Assembly: GCA_017552455.1 (NCBI GenBank)
Contig: JAFZPX010000038.1
Span: 1 to 64,000 of the forward strand
Length of the DNA: 64,000 nt
Source: Clostridiales bacterium
Lineage (GTDB): Bacteria > Bacillota > Clostridia > Saccharofermentanales > Saccharofermentanaceae
Direction of reading: 5' to 3'
Part shown: piece after piece, positions 41,826-50,599 of the stretch
Position numbering within the stretch: position 1 is the first letter of the stretch
Layout of the letters: each line of letters begins with the position of its first letter
Made by a program: the position numbers and the translations under genes
The notes under the pieces: generated by a model
Seen by the model: only the letters and a program-made list of their open reading frames with translations
What the model was told of the DNA's origin: nothing
The model's database searches: none

Positions 41826-42672
41826 ACTTCTTCATTAACTCCCAGAAAATAACTGCACTCGCGGCAGCTACGTTCAAAGAATCGACTCCGTGGTACATCG
41901 GGATCATGCAGCGGTAGTCGCACGCGGCGATCACTTCCTTAGGTAAGCCCGTCCCCTCTGTACCGAGCAGAACGGCGACTTTCTCATTCGCGCGGATCTC
42001 ATCATTATCCACACTCGTTGAGTCCTCTGTAAGTGCCATCGCGACTGTCTTGAACCCGTATGAATTAAGAAGCTTGATCACTTTGAGTCCTTCTGACTCC
42101 TGCAAACCCGCATGCACCCAGGGAATCTGGAAAACAGTGCCCATGCTCACTCTCGTCGCACGTCTTGTAAGCGGGTCGACAGAAGCATGCGTAAGCAGCA
42201 CGCCGTCCATCCCGAGCGCCGCCGCAGACCTTGTGATCGCACCTACATTCGTGGGATTAACGACATCCATCAACACAGCGATGCGCTTCTTGTCCTTGCA
42301 GAATTCTTCTATGGAAATCTTCGACTTTCTTCGCATCGCCATCCAAAGGCCGCGCACCAGAGCATAACCCGTCATGTCCACAACGATATCGTGGTCCGCG
42401 ACGTAGACAGGGATACTTTCCGCCTTATCCTTACCGCAGTACTTCTCTATGGCCTCCAGAACGGGCGCCGCCTCTATCTCAAGGCGTTCCTTCTCGACAA
42501 GCATCTCGAGCGGCTCATATCCGTTCTCAAGCGCCAGCCTTATCACATACGCACTCTCGGCTATAAACATCCCTTCCTTGGGGTCTTCGCACGTTCTAAG
42601 CTCACGCTCGGTAACCCTTGCGAAAACATCCATCTGCGGTGCATTAATGTCAGTTATCTCTATAAGATTCAT
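41824..42672 (-). CDS. TrmH/SpoU-family RNA 2'-O-methyltransferase
   Basis: 282 residues. An N-terminal substrate-binding domain (about 1-110) and the SPOUT methyltransferase domain with its three motifs: NPTNVGAITRSAAALG, LLGTEGTGLP and IPMYHGVDSLNVAAASA. It would methylate a ribose in rRNA or tRNA. There is no ribosome binding site before ATG 42672, but a TATAAT lies 11 nt upstream, so the mRNA has little or no leader. Confidence 0.82.
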   Translation of the reverse strand: MNLIEITDINAPQMDVFARVTERELRTCEDPKEGMFIAESAYVIRLALENGYEPLEMLVEKERLEIEAAPVLEAIEKYCGKDKAESIPVYVADHDIVVDMTGYALVRGLWMAMRRKSKISIEEFCKDKKRIAVLMDVVNPTNVGAITRSAAALGMDGVLLTHASVDPLTRRATRVSMGTVFQIPWVHAGLQESEGLKVIKLLNSYGFKTVAMALTEDSTSVDNDEIRANEKVAVLLGTEGTGLPKEVIAACDYRCMIPMYHGVDSLNVAAASAVIFWELMKK

Positions 42673-42683
42673 ACGTGGGTTTA

Positions 42684-42689
42684 ATTATA
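42684..42689 (-). promoter_or_regulatory. -10 box of the near-leaderless methyltransferase gene
   Basis: TATAAT on the minus strand, 11 nt before the ATG. Confidence 0.4.
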
Positions 42690-42763
42690 CATCAGCACAC
42701 ATATTGTTGTGAAAAGCGGCCTTTTAAGCGATAATGCTTTGAGGAAACAGGAGGTATAAAACC

Positions 42764-43630
42764 TTGAAAAGAATAAGTATAAAGACAATTACAACATTCG
42801 TGCTCGCTTTGGCTTTGCTCGCTCCATTTACAGCATGCTCCACAAAGGAAAACGAGCGTGAGACAGAAGATACTTTAGAAGAGACAGAAGCAGCGAAAAC
42901 ACCCGAGACTTCTGCTGCGGAAATGCCCGCCGAGACGGCAGCGGAGGCTGTGGCTGAGGTGCTTTTCGCAGATGATGACACAAGGTATGCGGCTTTCTTC
43001 CAGGATCAGTACCCTACCCTTGCAAGCAGCATGATGCTCGATGTGAACAATATAGCGGTGCTTATCGCTTATGCGGACCTTGATGCTGACGGCACGAACG
43101 AGCTTATGATAGGAGACGCAGAAGGCGTGTATGCAGTGGTTTCTGAAGCGGACGGTCTTTATCATGTGACTGAGTTCAATGGATGGAGAACTCAGTACGG
43201 CGCTGTGCCGTGTGAGTATGTCGGCAACGGCTGTTTCCTTACATCGATCTATAACGGCAATAACTACGGCGGAGAGTTCTGTGTAGACGTACTTTGGAGA
43301 TATGATTCTTCCACTGTAGTAGGCCGCGTGGTACTCGCCAGACTTTCAGGTTCCTGGGATCCTTCCAACTTAAGTGAGAACTTGAGCAAATGGGAGCTTT
43401 ATGTCGCAGCTGATGAGAACGGCAGCCTCGCTGAGAACTCGGATGGTTTCATCCCGGATTACCCTAACTATAACTATTCCATGATCGACTTCGGCGACAA
43501 CTATCAGTTCGAGAACGGCGAGCGCGTTTATAATGAGATTGAGACTGAGTTTTACGCTTATGTGGATGCACACCGCGAGGCTGATCCGCTCAGTTCATTC
43601 ACATGGAGATCAATAGACGAGGTATTGTGA
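42764..43630 (+). CDS. Acidic lipoprotein
   Basis: 288 residues, starting at TTG 42764 with GGAGG nine bases upstream. Lipobox at Cys25 (PFTACS), then a Glu/Thr/Ala-rich linker to about residue 65. The mature domain contains YADLDADGTNELMIGD, an EF-hand-like or VCBS-like calcium loop. It is followed 1 nt later by an alpha/beta hydrolase gene, so the two are probably co-expressed. Family not recognised. Confidence 0.55.
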   Translation: MKRISIKTITTFVLALALLAPFTACSTKENERETEDTLEETEAAKTPETSAAEMPAETAAEAVAEVLFADDDTRYAAFFQDQYPTLASSMMLDVNNIAVLIAYADLDADGTNELMIGDAEGVYAVVSEADGLYHVTEFNGWRTQYGAVPCEYVGNGCFLTSIYNGNNYGGEFCVDVLWRYDSSTVVGRVVLARLSGSWDPSNLSENLSKWELYVAADENGSLAENSDGFIPDYPNYNYSMIDFGDNYQFENGERVYNEIETEFYAYVDAHREADPLSSFTWRSIDEVL

Positions 43631-43631
43631 T

Positions 43632-44441
43632 ATGCAGACCGCCACAGTAATCACAGACAAGATATCGATGGACTATTTTAAGTTCGGAAACGGCGCGAAG
43701 AGTCTCGTAATCATCCCCGGACTTAGTGCAGAAAGCATCCTTAATTATGCGGATGCTGTGTCTGCCGCCTACGCTTCTGCGACTGAGGATTTTACTATCT
43801 ATGTAATCGACAGAAGAAGCAATGTTCCCGAGTCTTATACGATCAAAGACATGGCGCGCGATACGCTTGTTGCGATAGATGCACTGGGGCTTTCCGAGAT
43901 CTACCTGTTCGGCGCTTCTCAGGGCGGAATGATTTCCATGGAGATCGCTGTCGCAAGGCCTGAACTCGTTAAGAAACTGATCCTCGGCTCCACCTCTTCC
44001 TGCTTTGACGAAGAGCACTATAATGCGACGGTCGGTCCTTGGGTTCAGATGGCAAAAGAAGGACGCGCGGAAGACCTTTATCTTTCCTTCGGCGAAGCAC
44101 TCTATCCGCAGGCTGTGTTTGAACAGGCGCGCAGTGTTCTTATAGAGAGTGCGAAGAAGATAACTGATAAGGACTTGAAGAAATTTATCATCATCGCTGA
44201 AGGAATCAGAGGATTCGATCTGACCGGTGAGATTAGCAAGATCGCCTGCCCCGTGCTGGTGCTCGGTGCCAACGATGATAACGTGGTCGGCGGGCAGGCC
44301 TCACACATCATATATGACCAACTCGCGGGTCGCGGAGACTGTGAGATATACATGTATGACGGATTCGGGCATGCCGTTTACGACCTCGCACCGGATTACA
44401 GGGAAAGAATGCTTAAGTTCTTCCTGGCGGGATGTCAGTAA
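43632..44441 (+). CDS. Alpha/beta-fold hydrolase
   Basis: 269 residues. Nucleophile elbow GASQGG with Ser96, oxyanion region IIPGLSAES, acid residue in VLGANDDNVVG and catalytic His in DGFGHAVYD. The layout is that of small esterases or lipases of the MhpC type. No signal peptide. Substrate unknown. Confidence 0.78.
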   Translation: MQTATVITDKISMDYFKFGNGAKSLVIIPGLSAESILNYADAVSAAYASATEDFTIYVIDRRSNVPESYTIKDMARDTLVAIDALGLSEIYLFGASQGGMISMEIAVARPELVKKLILGSTSSCFDEEHYNATVGPWVQMAKEGRAEDLYLSFGEALYPQAVFEQARSVLIESAKKITDKDLKKFIIIAEGIRGFDLTGEISKIACPVLVLGANDDNVVGGQASHIIYDQLAGRGDCEIYMYDGFGHAVYDLAPDYRERMLKFFLAGCQ

Positions 44442-44445
44442 TACT

Positions 44446-46497
44446 TTATCTGACTTCCCTGCCCTCTTTAAGCTCGACTTTGTTGGCATACATAGCGTCA
44501 TCTGCACGCTTGTAGATATCCGCTACTGCATCGCCTTTACTGTACTTTGCAGTACCACAGGCTATTACTACGCCACCGGAAGCAACTGCTTCCTTGTTGT
44601 GATCTCTGATTACCTGTACAAGCTCTTCGAGGTTCTCGTAATCATCTCCCTGAGAGATAACACAGAACTCATCGCCGCCGACACGGAAAACAGGACTGTG
44701 CTTGAATGTCGTACATACTATACGGCAAGCCTCACGGATCCACTTATCTCCGGCCTGATGTCCCATATTGTCATTAACGTACTTCAAGTCGTTAATGTCG
44801 ATGATGCTTATAGCAAACTTAGGCTCCTCTGTTTCTTTGATCGTGTACTCAAGGCGAGTCTCATACTCGAGGTAAGCATGCTTATTACGAACTCCTGTCA
44901 TGGAGTCGATGTTCGCCTGGCGCTGTGCTGCAGACAGACGTCGTGTCAAGTCTGCTTCTCTTAACAGATCCTGCGCACGGCGGACCTTCATCTCTTCATC
45001 AACATCTGAAACACCGATAACAAGTACGTTTTTATCATCTAGTGCACGTGTGGCTCGCATTCTTACGAAGAAAGGTTCGCCATCCTTAGGAACACGGTAT
45101 GTCATCTCGAAAGATCTCCTCGAATCGATCTGTTCAAGCAACGTCTCGCGCACCATTGACTTGCTGAACATATCACGGTCCGGCTCACATACAAGTCTGT
45201 TCACCTCTACCTGGCATGAATCAAAGAACTTCGGTCCGCGGCGCTTCTCAAAGAGCTTTCCGTCATAGTCTGTACCGTAGTTGATATAGTCCTCAGTATC
45301 GAGACGCACATAGAAGATCTCATCGTATCCGTAAGCCAGAGCCTGAGCGAGGTGGTTGTAGATAATACTGTTAACCTTTGCCTCCTCATACTCTTTCTTT
45401 GTGGAAGCGAACTCACGTCTCATGAGAGTTATATCGGTTATTTCAGAAGCCATACACATTACACAGACTCTTCCGAATGCATCGGTGTACTTAAGCTTTG
45501 TAGTTCTAAACTGTCTCGTATTGCCGTCATTATCGATAATATCCTCGACAAATACATACGGTTCATCCATCGACATTGCAAGACGGTCATCTTTGGCAAA
45601 ACGCTTGCCCATCTCTTCGTCGAAAAGATCTGCATCGGTAAGTCCGATTACCTCTTTCGGACTTTTCTTGCCCGCAAATTCGGCAAAAGCCTGATTGCAT
45701 GCAAGGTACATACTTGTCTCCGGCTCTTTCGTAAAGGTTATGGCCGGCATATTATCGATCAAAGAAGCAACAGTTTTGCTAAGCTCGGCAGCTCTCTTTT
45801 GTTTCGTTATATCCTGCTTGTACTCTTCTACCTCGTCGCCGATTACAAAGACTCTGACCAGGCTCGTACCCATCAGGTAAGCAACGGCATAAAGAGGAAG
45901 ATACGGGAACCACAGCTGGATTGAGAGAAACGCTGCCATGATAAGTCCGAACAGAGCGACCGTACGATAGCGGGGCTTGAGTTTATCCTGCCTATCCTTA
46001 ACTCTTTTATAAGCCGTGGCTGCGTATATAGATATAATGAACAGGAGAATAATCTGAGCTATGAGAAGAGCATCCCTTAAAGGCAAACCAGTATAAACAC
46101 ACGCATCATCAACAGTAAACATGATCGGTATGAAGATGTTTATGAGAGTTATCGCCGTTATAATAGTCGCCAGGATACGTCCGGTTATAAGAAGGAAACG
46201 TACGAATCTTCCGTTCTCCTTAAGATAATAGAAAACGCAAGCGGTCCATAGAACAAGTCCTGACGCCATGGCAATAAAGTAAACGGTGGTGTCGAAGAAC
46301 AGAAGCTTAGAAAGCTTATAGTATTCGATGATGCCCCACAGTGTATCGGTTATATAGTAAACAAGAACAGCTAACAGGAAACGCCTGTATAACATCCAGG
46401 TCTTGATCTTCAATTTCTTGTCCATATTGAAGATGATGTCCTGATTCTCTATAAGCAATATCAGTATTGCTATAAGATCTATCGAAGCATAATACAT
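44446..46497 (-). CDS. Membrane PAS-GGDEF diguanylate cyclase
   Basis: 683 residues. About seven membrane segments fill residues 1-230. A PAS domain follows (about 240-360; MPAITFTKEPETSMYLACNQAFAEF), then a second PAS-like segment, a coiled-coil linker and the GGDEF domain at the C-terminus with intact GGDEF at 607-611 and TGVRNKHAYLEYE at its start. It should make cyclic-di-GMP in response to a membrane or PAS signal. GGGGGA precedes the ATG. The EAL enzyme 3 kb away would be its counterpart. Confidence 0.85.
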   Translation of the reverse strand: MYYASIDLIAILILLIENQDIIFNMDKKLKIKTWMLYRRFLLAVLVYYITDTLWGIIEYYKLSKLLFFDTTVYFIAMASGLVLWTACVFYYLKENGRFVRFLLITGRILATIITAITLINIFIPIMFTVDDACVYTGLPLRDALLIAQIILLFIISIYAATAYKRVKDRQDKLKPRYRTVALFGLIMAAFLSIQLWFPYLPLYAVAYLMGTSLVRVFVIGDEVEEYKQDITKQKRAAELSKTVASLIDNMPAITFTKEPETSMYLACNQAFAEFAGKKSPKEVIGLTDADLFDEEMGKRFAKDDRLAMSMDEPYVFVEDIIDNDGNTRQFRTTKLKYTDAFGRVCVMCMASEITDITLMRREFASTKKEYEEAKVNSIIYNHLAQALAYGYDEIFYVRLDTEDYINYGTDYDGKLFEKRRGPKFFDSCQVEVNRLVCEPDRDMFSKSMVRETLLEQIDSRRSFEMTYRVPKDGEPFFVRMRATRALDDKNVLVIGVSDVDEEMKVRRAQDLLREADLTRRLSAAQRQANIDSMTGVRNKHAYLEYETRLEYTIKETEEPKFAISIIDINDLKYVNDNMGHQAGDKWIREACRIVCTTFKHSPVFRVGGDEFCVISQGDDYENLEELVQVIRDHNKEAVASGGVVIACGTAKYSKGDAVADIYKRADDAMYANKVELKEGREVR

Positions 46498-46595
46498 AGA
46501 GTTCCCCCTAACATGTTTGTTATAACCCCACTCTATGGTTTAAGTTTATTGGTGATAGGGGTTAAAATCTTCAATTAAATGTAAATTTTTAGTGA

Positions 46596-46601
46596 TAAAA
46601 T
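46596..46601 (+). promoter_or_regulatory. -10 box of a leaderless membrane-protein gene
   Basis: TG-A-TAAAAT, 10 nt before ATG 46612; no ribosome binding site. Confidence 0.35.
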
Positions 46602-46611
46602 GACTATTAAT

Positions 46612-47655
46612 ATGAACGAGATTGTTTTTGAGAACAAAAATTCCAAGTTGAAAGCGTTCCTGATGCCTGTCATCGGATCGGTGATTCTTTATCTTATTTA
46701 CGGTATTCCGAGAATGCTGATGAAGGATCCCTCTTCCCTTAGCAAGAACGTAAAGGTCTATCTGATCCTTCTTGGTGCTTTCTTGCTGATTGGTCTGGCA
46801 GCAGGCCTGCACTCGGCTGTAAGGATCAAGAAGATGCGGATTACCATCAACGATGAAGGAATAGACGTTATTAAGGGCAAGGCTCACGGCTTCTACCCTT
46901 TAGATACTTTCTTAAGATGCCAGCGCGAGACTCAGAGTGCAGGAAGAAGTGTCAAGGTTGTAAAGAGTCTTGTTTTCGACGGGGATGAAGGTCTTCTCTA
47001 TATCGACTGCGACGGGTTCTCGGACAGCGAGTTTTTAAGGATGTCGGATGCGATCAGCATAAGAAAGCATGACGTGTCGGAGTGTGATGAAGATTCTGAC
47101 GAACAGCTTTCCGACGGACGATATGTAGGAACGTATGAGTTGGCGTTCCCCAGCGCGCTTCTGAGATTATCAGGTTTCTTTGGCGTAGCAATACTGTTTG
47201 CGTGGGGGGCAGCTATCTACTTAATATCGAAGTCAGGATTAGACCGTTCTATGATTATCCTACTGGGTTTGATCACATTCGGCACTATATCGGCTGTAGT
47301 TTTGTTCCTCTCACTGTCTTTGTACTACAAGAAACAGGGTAAGAATGTAATTAAGACGCTGCAGATAGGGCTTATCGACCTTAAGGTGAATGACGATACT
47401 TGGGTTATCAACAACATCCGTGATCTTTATATCACGCCGCCGTTTCTGACAGATCTTGCCGGCGACCACCGCGTGCTGGTAATTAAGGTGAGAGATTCAT
47501 CTCAGGTTAAGAAGTATATTATTGAACCGAAGCCTAAGACCTATAATGCCAATGATCCTTATATCAAGCTTTATAAGAGCATTGTCGATATGTGCGAGTC
47601 ACATGGAATACATATGAATGTGTTTGATGATACAACAGGTAAAATGAGTTTGTGA
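46612..47655 (+). CDS. Four-segment membrane protein, unknown
   Basis: 347 residues from ATG 46612; an ATG at 46600 is in frame but overlaps the -10-like sequence. Membrane pairs at about 17-36/50-70 and 185-205/215-238 are separated by a cytoplasmic-type beta-rich domain, and followed by a second such domain (LQIGLIDLKVNDDTWVINNIRDLYITPPF). The repeated layout resembles bPH2/YdbT-like membrane proteins, but I cannot confirm this. Confidence 0.5.
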   Translation: MNEIVFENKNSKLKAFLMPVIGSVILYLIYGIPRMLMKDPSSLSKNVKVYLILLGAFLLIGLAAGLHSAVRIKKMRITINDEGIDVIKGKAHGFYPLDTFLRCQRETQSAGRSVKVVKSLVFDGDEGLLYIDCDGFSDSEFLRMSDAISIRKHDVSECDEDSDEQLSDGRYVGTYELAFPSALLRLSGFFGVAILFAWGAAIYLISKSGLDRSMIILLGLITFGTISAVVLFLSLSLYYKKQGKNVIKTLQIGLIDLKVNDDTWVINNIRDLYITPPFLTDLAGDHRVLVIKVRDSSQVKKYIIEPKPKTYNANDPYIKLYKSIVDMCESHGIHMNVFDDTTGKMSL

Positions 47656-47709
47656 CCTTCTTGTCAGGTTCTCCGTCTTAAGGGCATAGCGAATAAAAGG
47701 AGAACGATT

Positions 47710-48213
47710 ATGAAGAGATTTATTGCTTTGGTATTAACACTGGTTATGCTTTCAGGTAGTGTAGGTTGCGCTAATTCTGAAAGGAATGGAAGACGCGGTT
47801 CAGGTTCTGAGTCCGGATCAGGAAACAAGTCTGAGCAGATTGAAGAACTGCAGTCACACGAAGGCACTATGCTTGAGATTGTTTCTACTGTACGTTTGCC
47901 TGTCGAAGAAGGCTCAGATATCGAGAACACGGTTATTGTCGAATACAGCGGTGATGCTTATGAGGTTGATACTAACTACTTGAATTGCCATCTGTCTGAT
48001 GAAGAGTATCTTACGATCTACAACTTCTGTGTCGAGAGCGTCGAGAATGATACATTCGCTGATTACTATGAGGACGCATGCGACGGTATTACTTACAGAT
48101 TCACATTCTACGATGAAGATGGAAACGCTCACCTTATCTACGACGGCTACATCTACGAGAACGCAGAGCTGAACTCCATCATCGGCATCTTCGGAAATTA
48201 CTACATTGATTGA
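47710..48213 (+). CDS. Small lipoprotein
   Basis: 167 residues. Lipobox at Cys20 (GSVGC), a Gly/Ser/Arg-rich linker (RRGSGSESGSGN) and an acidic, Tyr-rich domain of about 110 residues. AGGAG precedes ATG 47710, 55 nt after the membrane protein. Not recognised. Confidence 0.5.
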   Translation: MKRFIALVLTLVMLSGSVGCANSERNGRRGSGSESGSGNKSEQIEELQSHEGTMLEIVSTVRLPVEEGSDIENTVIVEYSGDAYEVDTNYLNCHLSDEEYLTIYNFCVESVENDTFADYYEDACDGITYRFTFYDEDGNAHLIYDGYIYENAELNSIIGIFGNYYID

Positions 48214-48236
48214 GCGATTACTATTCCTCGTTAATC

Positions 48237-48347
48237 GTTAATGTTCGTGTTAATGTTTTGGTCAAAACATTAACAGTTACCTAAACAAACAGGAGAATGT
48301 TAATGTTAGCGTTAATGTTTTTCAAAAACATTAACAGTTACCTTAAC
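48237..48347. repeat. Tandem pair of palindromic units
   Basis: Unit one (48237-48286) and unit two (48299-48347), 62 bp apart, share GTTAATGTT, then a hairpin (GTTAATGTTTT with AAAACATTAAC) and a CAGTTACCT tail. The arms are 11-12 bp with 1-4-nt loops. The central hairpin loops differ, but the stems stay complementary, so the structure seems to be kept. Confidence 0.7.
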
Positions 48348-48414
48348 AGTTTCCCTACTAAACCATCAAAGGGGCTGCAAAATGAGCTTTGTTTAGGGAA
48401 CAGTACAAAAGAAA

Positions 48415-48443
48415 ATCCCGAATGCTGTAAACAGCTTCGGGAT
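48415..48443 (-). terminator. Terminator after the tRNA-Ser remnant
   Basis: ATCCCGAA-GCTGT and ACAG-TTCGGGAT-type stem followed by TTTTCTTTT on the minus strand. It lies next to the 3' end of the tRNA-Ser fragment. Confidence 0.65.
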
Positions 48444-48455
48444 CCTTCTTTTGCA

Positions 48456-48612
48456 CTCTGGCGGAGATGATGGGATTCGACCGGCAGCGGCGCAAGCTAG
48501 CTGCCTGTGACCTTGTTCGACTTCGTCTCACTGCGGTCGCCTGAGTGCACGAAGCTTCCACCGGAAGCTTCTCTTCGGCACTCAGTCCCCTCGCGGGTTC
48601 GAATCCCCTCGC
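48456..48612 (-). pseudogene. Scrambled tRNA-Ser remnant with inserted palindrome
   Basis: The 25 bp at 48456-48480 are identical to the 3' end (acceptor, CCA and part of the T-arm) of the intact tRNA-Ser at 48664-48688 and its flank. Beyond 48480 the sequence is unrelated: no matching 5' acceptor GGAGATG exists. Instead a large hairpin occurs (CTGAGTGC to GCACTCAG, with inner GAAGCTTCC/GGAAGCTTC), then GCGGGTTCGAATCCCC near 48590, a T-arm-like sequence in the opposite orientation. Two tRNA-gene ends therefore flank a palindromic insert. Confidence 0.55.
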
Positions 48613-48628
48613 ACAACCGTTAAAGCAT

Positions 48629-48660
48629 AAAAAATGACACCCTTACAGGTGTCATTTTTT
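48629..48660. terminator. Bidirectional terminator after tRNA-Ser
   Basis: AAAAAATGACACC and GGTGTCATTTTTT form a 13-bp stem around a 6-nt loop directly after the tRNA 3' end. Confidence 0.75.
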
Positions 48661-48666
48661 ATACTC

Positions 48667-48755
48667 TGGCGGAGATGATGGGATTCGAACCCATGAGCCC
48701 CGGAGGGCTAACGCATTTCGAGTGCGCCCCGTTATGACCACTTCGATACATCTCC
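48667..48755 (-). tRNA. tRNA-Ser (anticodon CGA)
   Basis: On the minus strand the acceptor GGAGATG pairs with CATCTCC, followed by discriminator G and encoded CCA. The anticodon arm reads GCA-CTCGAAA-TGC (anticodon CGA, codon UCG). A long variable arm (TAGCCCTCCGGGGCT) and the T-arm ATGGGTTCGAATCCCAT identify a class II tRNA, here serine. All helices are intact. Confidence 0.92.
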
Positions 48756-48798
48756 GTGCGTTTGTGCCGTCATATTTTATATTGAACAGGCTGAAAAT

Positions 48799-49389
48799 TC
48801 AATCTGCAATCGGCTTCGTCTTGCTGCCGCGCTTGAGCCACGCAGAGTGGATAGGCTTCTCGATATAGTAAGAAGCAAAGCCAGTCAAAAGACCGAGCAG
48901 CATGCCAGCAAGAACATCCGTAGGATAATGAACACCAACGTACATTCTAGAGAACGCGAGCAGCAAAGAGTAAAGCAACAACACCAACGAGATCACATTA
49001 TTCTTCTTCATGTCATCAAGACCGGGCATACCCTTGACTAGCGCAAAGATGATCGCACCTGCAAAAGCGAACGTGATACCAGAGTGACCTGAAGGAAATG
49101 AGTAATCCGGCTGCTTGCCGATCAATATCTCAAGCTCCTCGATAACATCGTAAGGCCTTGTACGTGCCACAGCATTCTTGATGATTCCGTTATTGATGAT
49201 GAACTCGATCGCTAGGCCGATCGCCGTAACATGACCTAACCGGCGCGTCTTAGGCACAATGATCAATATAGCAGCCAAAACTATGCACAGTATGCCGTAA
49301 TCACCCGTATGAGTGATAAAGATCATGAACGGATCAAGGATGTCGTTACGGACAAAATTCTGAAGGAACAGCAGAAATTCAGCTTCCAT
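48799..49389 (-). CDS. PAP2-family membrane phosphatase
   Basis: 196 residues with five to six membrane segments. The three phosphatase motifs are present: KNAVARTRP, PSGHS and SRMYVGVHYPTD. Such enzymes dephosphorylate undecaprenyl diphosphate or phosphatidate at the outer membrane face. Its ATG shares one base with the stop of the DUF4214 lipoprotein gene (TAATG). Confidence 0.85.
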   Translation of the reverse strand: MEAEFLLFLQNFVRNDILDPFMIFITHTGDYGILCIVLAAILIIVPKTRRLGHVTAIGLAIEFIINNGIIKNAVARTRPYDVIEELEILIGKQPDYSFPSGHSGITFAFAGAIIFALVKGMPGLDDMKKNNVISLVLLLYSLLLAFSRMYVGVHYPTDVLAGMLLGLLTGFASYYIEKPIHSAWLKRGSKTKPIAD

Positions 49390-50558
49390 TATTCGGGTTC
49401 ACTCACATTCTCAAGGCTGTACTCGATCATTACCGCTGTTCCGAGCGTGATCTGTGTATCCGTTCCGTTGACGAAGAATACGTCCTCACCATCATCCGCA
49501 GTGTCTTCATAGTATGCGATCTCATCTTCACTGATATTCAGCGTAATGATGCCGTCGTTAAGGGCGAATGTGCATACGCCGTTTACATAAGTGAAGCTTC
49601 CGTCATCAGATGCAGGCGCATAACCGGACTCAGCAAGCATCGCGTCGAGATCGAGGATGAAGTTACCGTCATCATCGAGAGTAACGAACTGGAATACTCT
49701 TCTGTGGATCGTAACCGTGCGTCCGTCTACGATGTAGTTGAATGAAGATGAAGGAATACCGTCATTGATGATAGGTGCAGCACCCGTTATATGACCGTTT
49801 CCGAGGTCGATGCCAAGTGAAGTACAAATGTTATCAAACTCACCGCCCGGCACGTCCATGATGCCGTTAGCAAGCTCGAGACGATCCATGCCGTTCCACA
49901 AAAGGTTAACGTTGTACCACAGGCCGTCCTCATCCGCATTACGGTTAAGAACACCAAGATAGAAAGCCTGCACGAAAGCAACCTCATCAAGCTCTCTTGC
50001 TGTGAACTCGGGGCTGCCGATAATGATGTTAACAAGCTCCATGCCGCTGCGGCTTCCGCTTCTTAATCTTCTTACGTTATCTGTCATCTCATCGAGAGTA
50101 GGATATCTTCCGAGAAGATGTACATAGAGGCGGTCAACAAATGAGATAAGACCTGCATTCTCTTCCTGATCGCAGACCTCATCGCCTGTGATGATATTAA
50201 ATGTAAGAGCCAGCGAACCCGTTACAGAGGAACCGTTACCTTCAACATATACAGTAGCAGTTCCGATATTAACGTTCTGCTCGTATGTAAGCGTGTAATC
50301 CGTGCCTGCTTCAAGCTCGTGTCCGTCAGCAGTGATCACGGGAACCGGGCAGATAATGTCGCCCGTATAGATCTCATCAGGAAGCGCCTCTACATCAGCA
50401 TAACCGAGGTCGACCGGAGCCACTTCAGTCTCTGTCTCCTCAACAGTCTCCACTGCTTCTTCTGTGCCTTCAGACTCACCGCCTGTTACACCGCTGCACG
50501 AAGCAGACAGAAGCATAGTTCCTACAAGTACACATGAGATAAAGACTTTACGTTTCAT
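49389..50558 (-). CDS. DUF4214 lipoprotein with Ig-like domain
   Basis: 389 residues. Lipobox at Cys21 (LSASC), a Glu/Thr/Val linker, an Ig-like domain (about 75-140; AGTDYTLTYEQNVNIGTATVYVEG), and a DUF4214 domain (about 150-255; FVDRLYVHLLGRYPTLDEM and FVQAFYLGVLNRNADEDGLWY), then about 130 beta-rich residues. DUF4214 occurs in surface and S-layer-like proteins, where it may bind glycans. GGGAGG precedes ATG. Confidence 0.75.
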   Translation of the reverse strand: MKRKVFISCVLVGTMLLSASCSGVTGGESEGTEEAVETVEETETEVAPVDLGYADVEALPDEIYTGDIICPVPVITADGHELEAGTDYTLTYEQNVNIGTATVYVEGNGSSVTGSLALTFNIITGDEVCDQEENAGLISFVDRLYVHLLGRYPTLDEMTDNVRRLRSGSRSGMELVNIIIGSPEFTARELDEVAFVQAFYLGVLNRNADEDGLWYNVNLLWNGMDRLELANGIMDVPGGEFDNICTSLGIDLGNGHITGAAPIINDGIPSSSFNYIVDGRTVTIHRRVFQFVTLDDDGNFILDLDAMLAESGYAPASDDGSFTYVNGVCTFALNDGIITLNISEDEIAYYEDTADDGEDVFFVNGTDTQITLGTAVMIEYSLENVSEPE

Positions 50559-50599
50559 GTTACGTCCTCCCGCTGTTCTTCAATCGTTCTTCAATAAGC

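Noticed and set aside
48237-48347. CRISPR array
   Set aside because: Only two units, each a palindrome, with a spacer of about 12 bp; no cas genes in the window.
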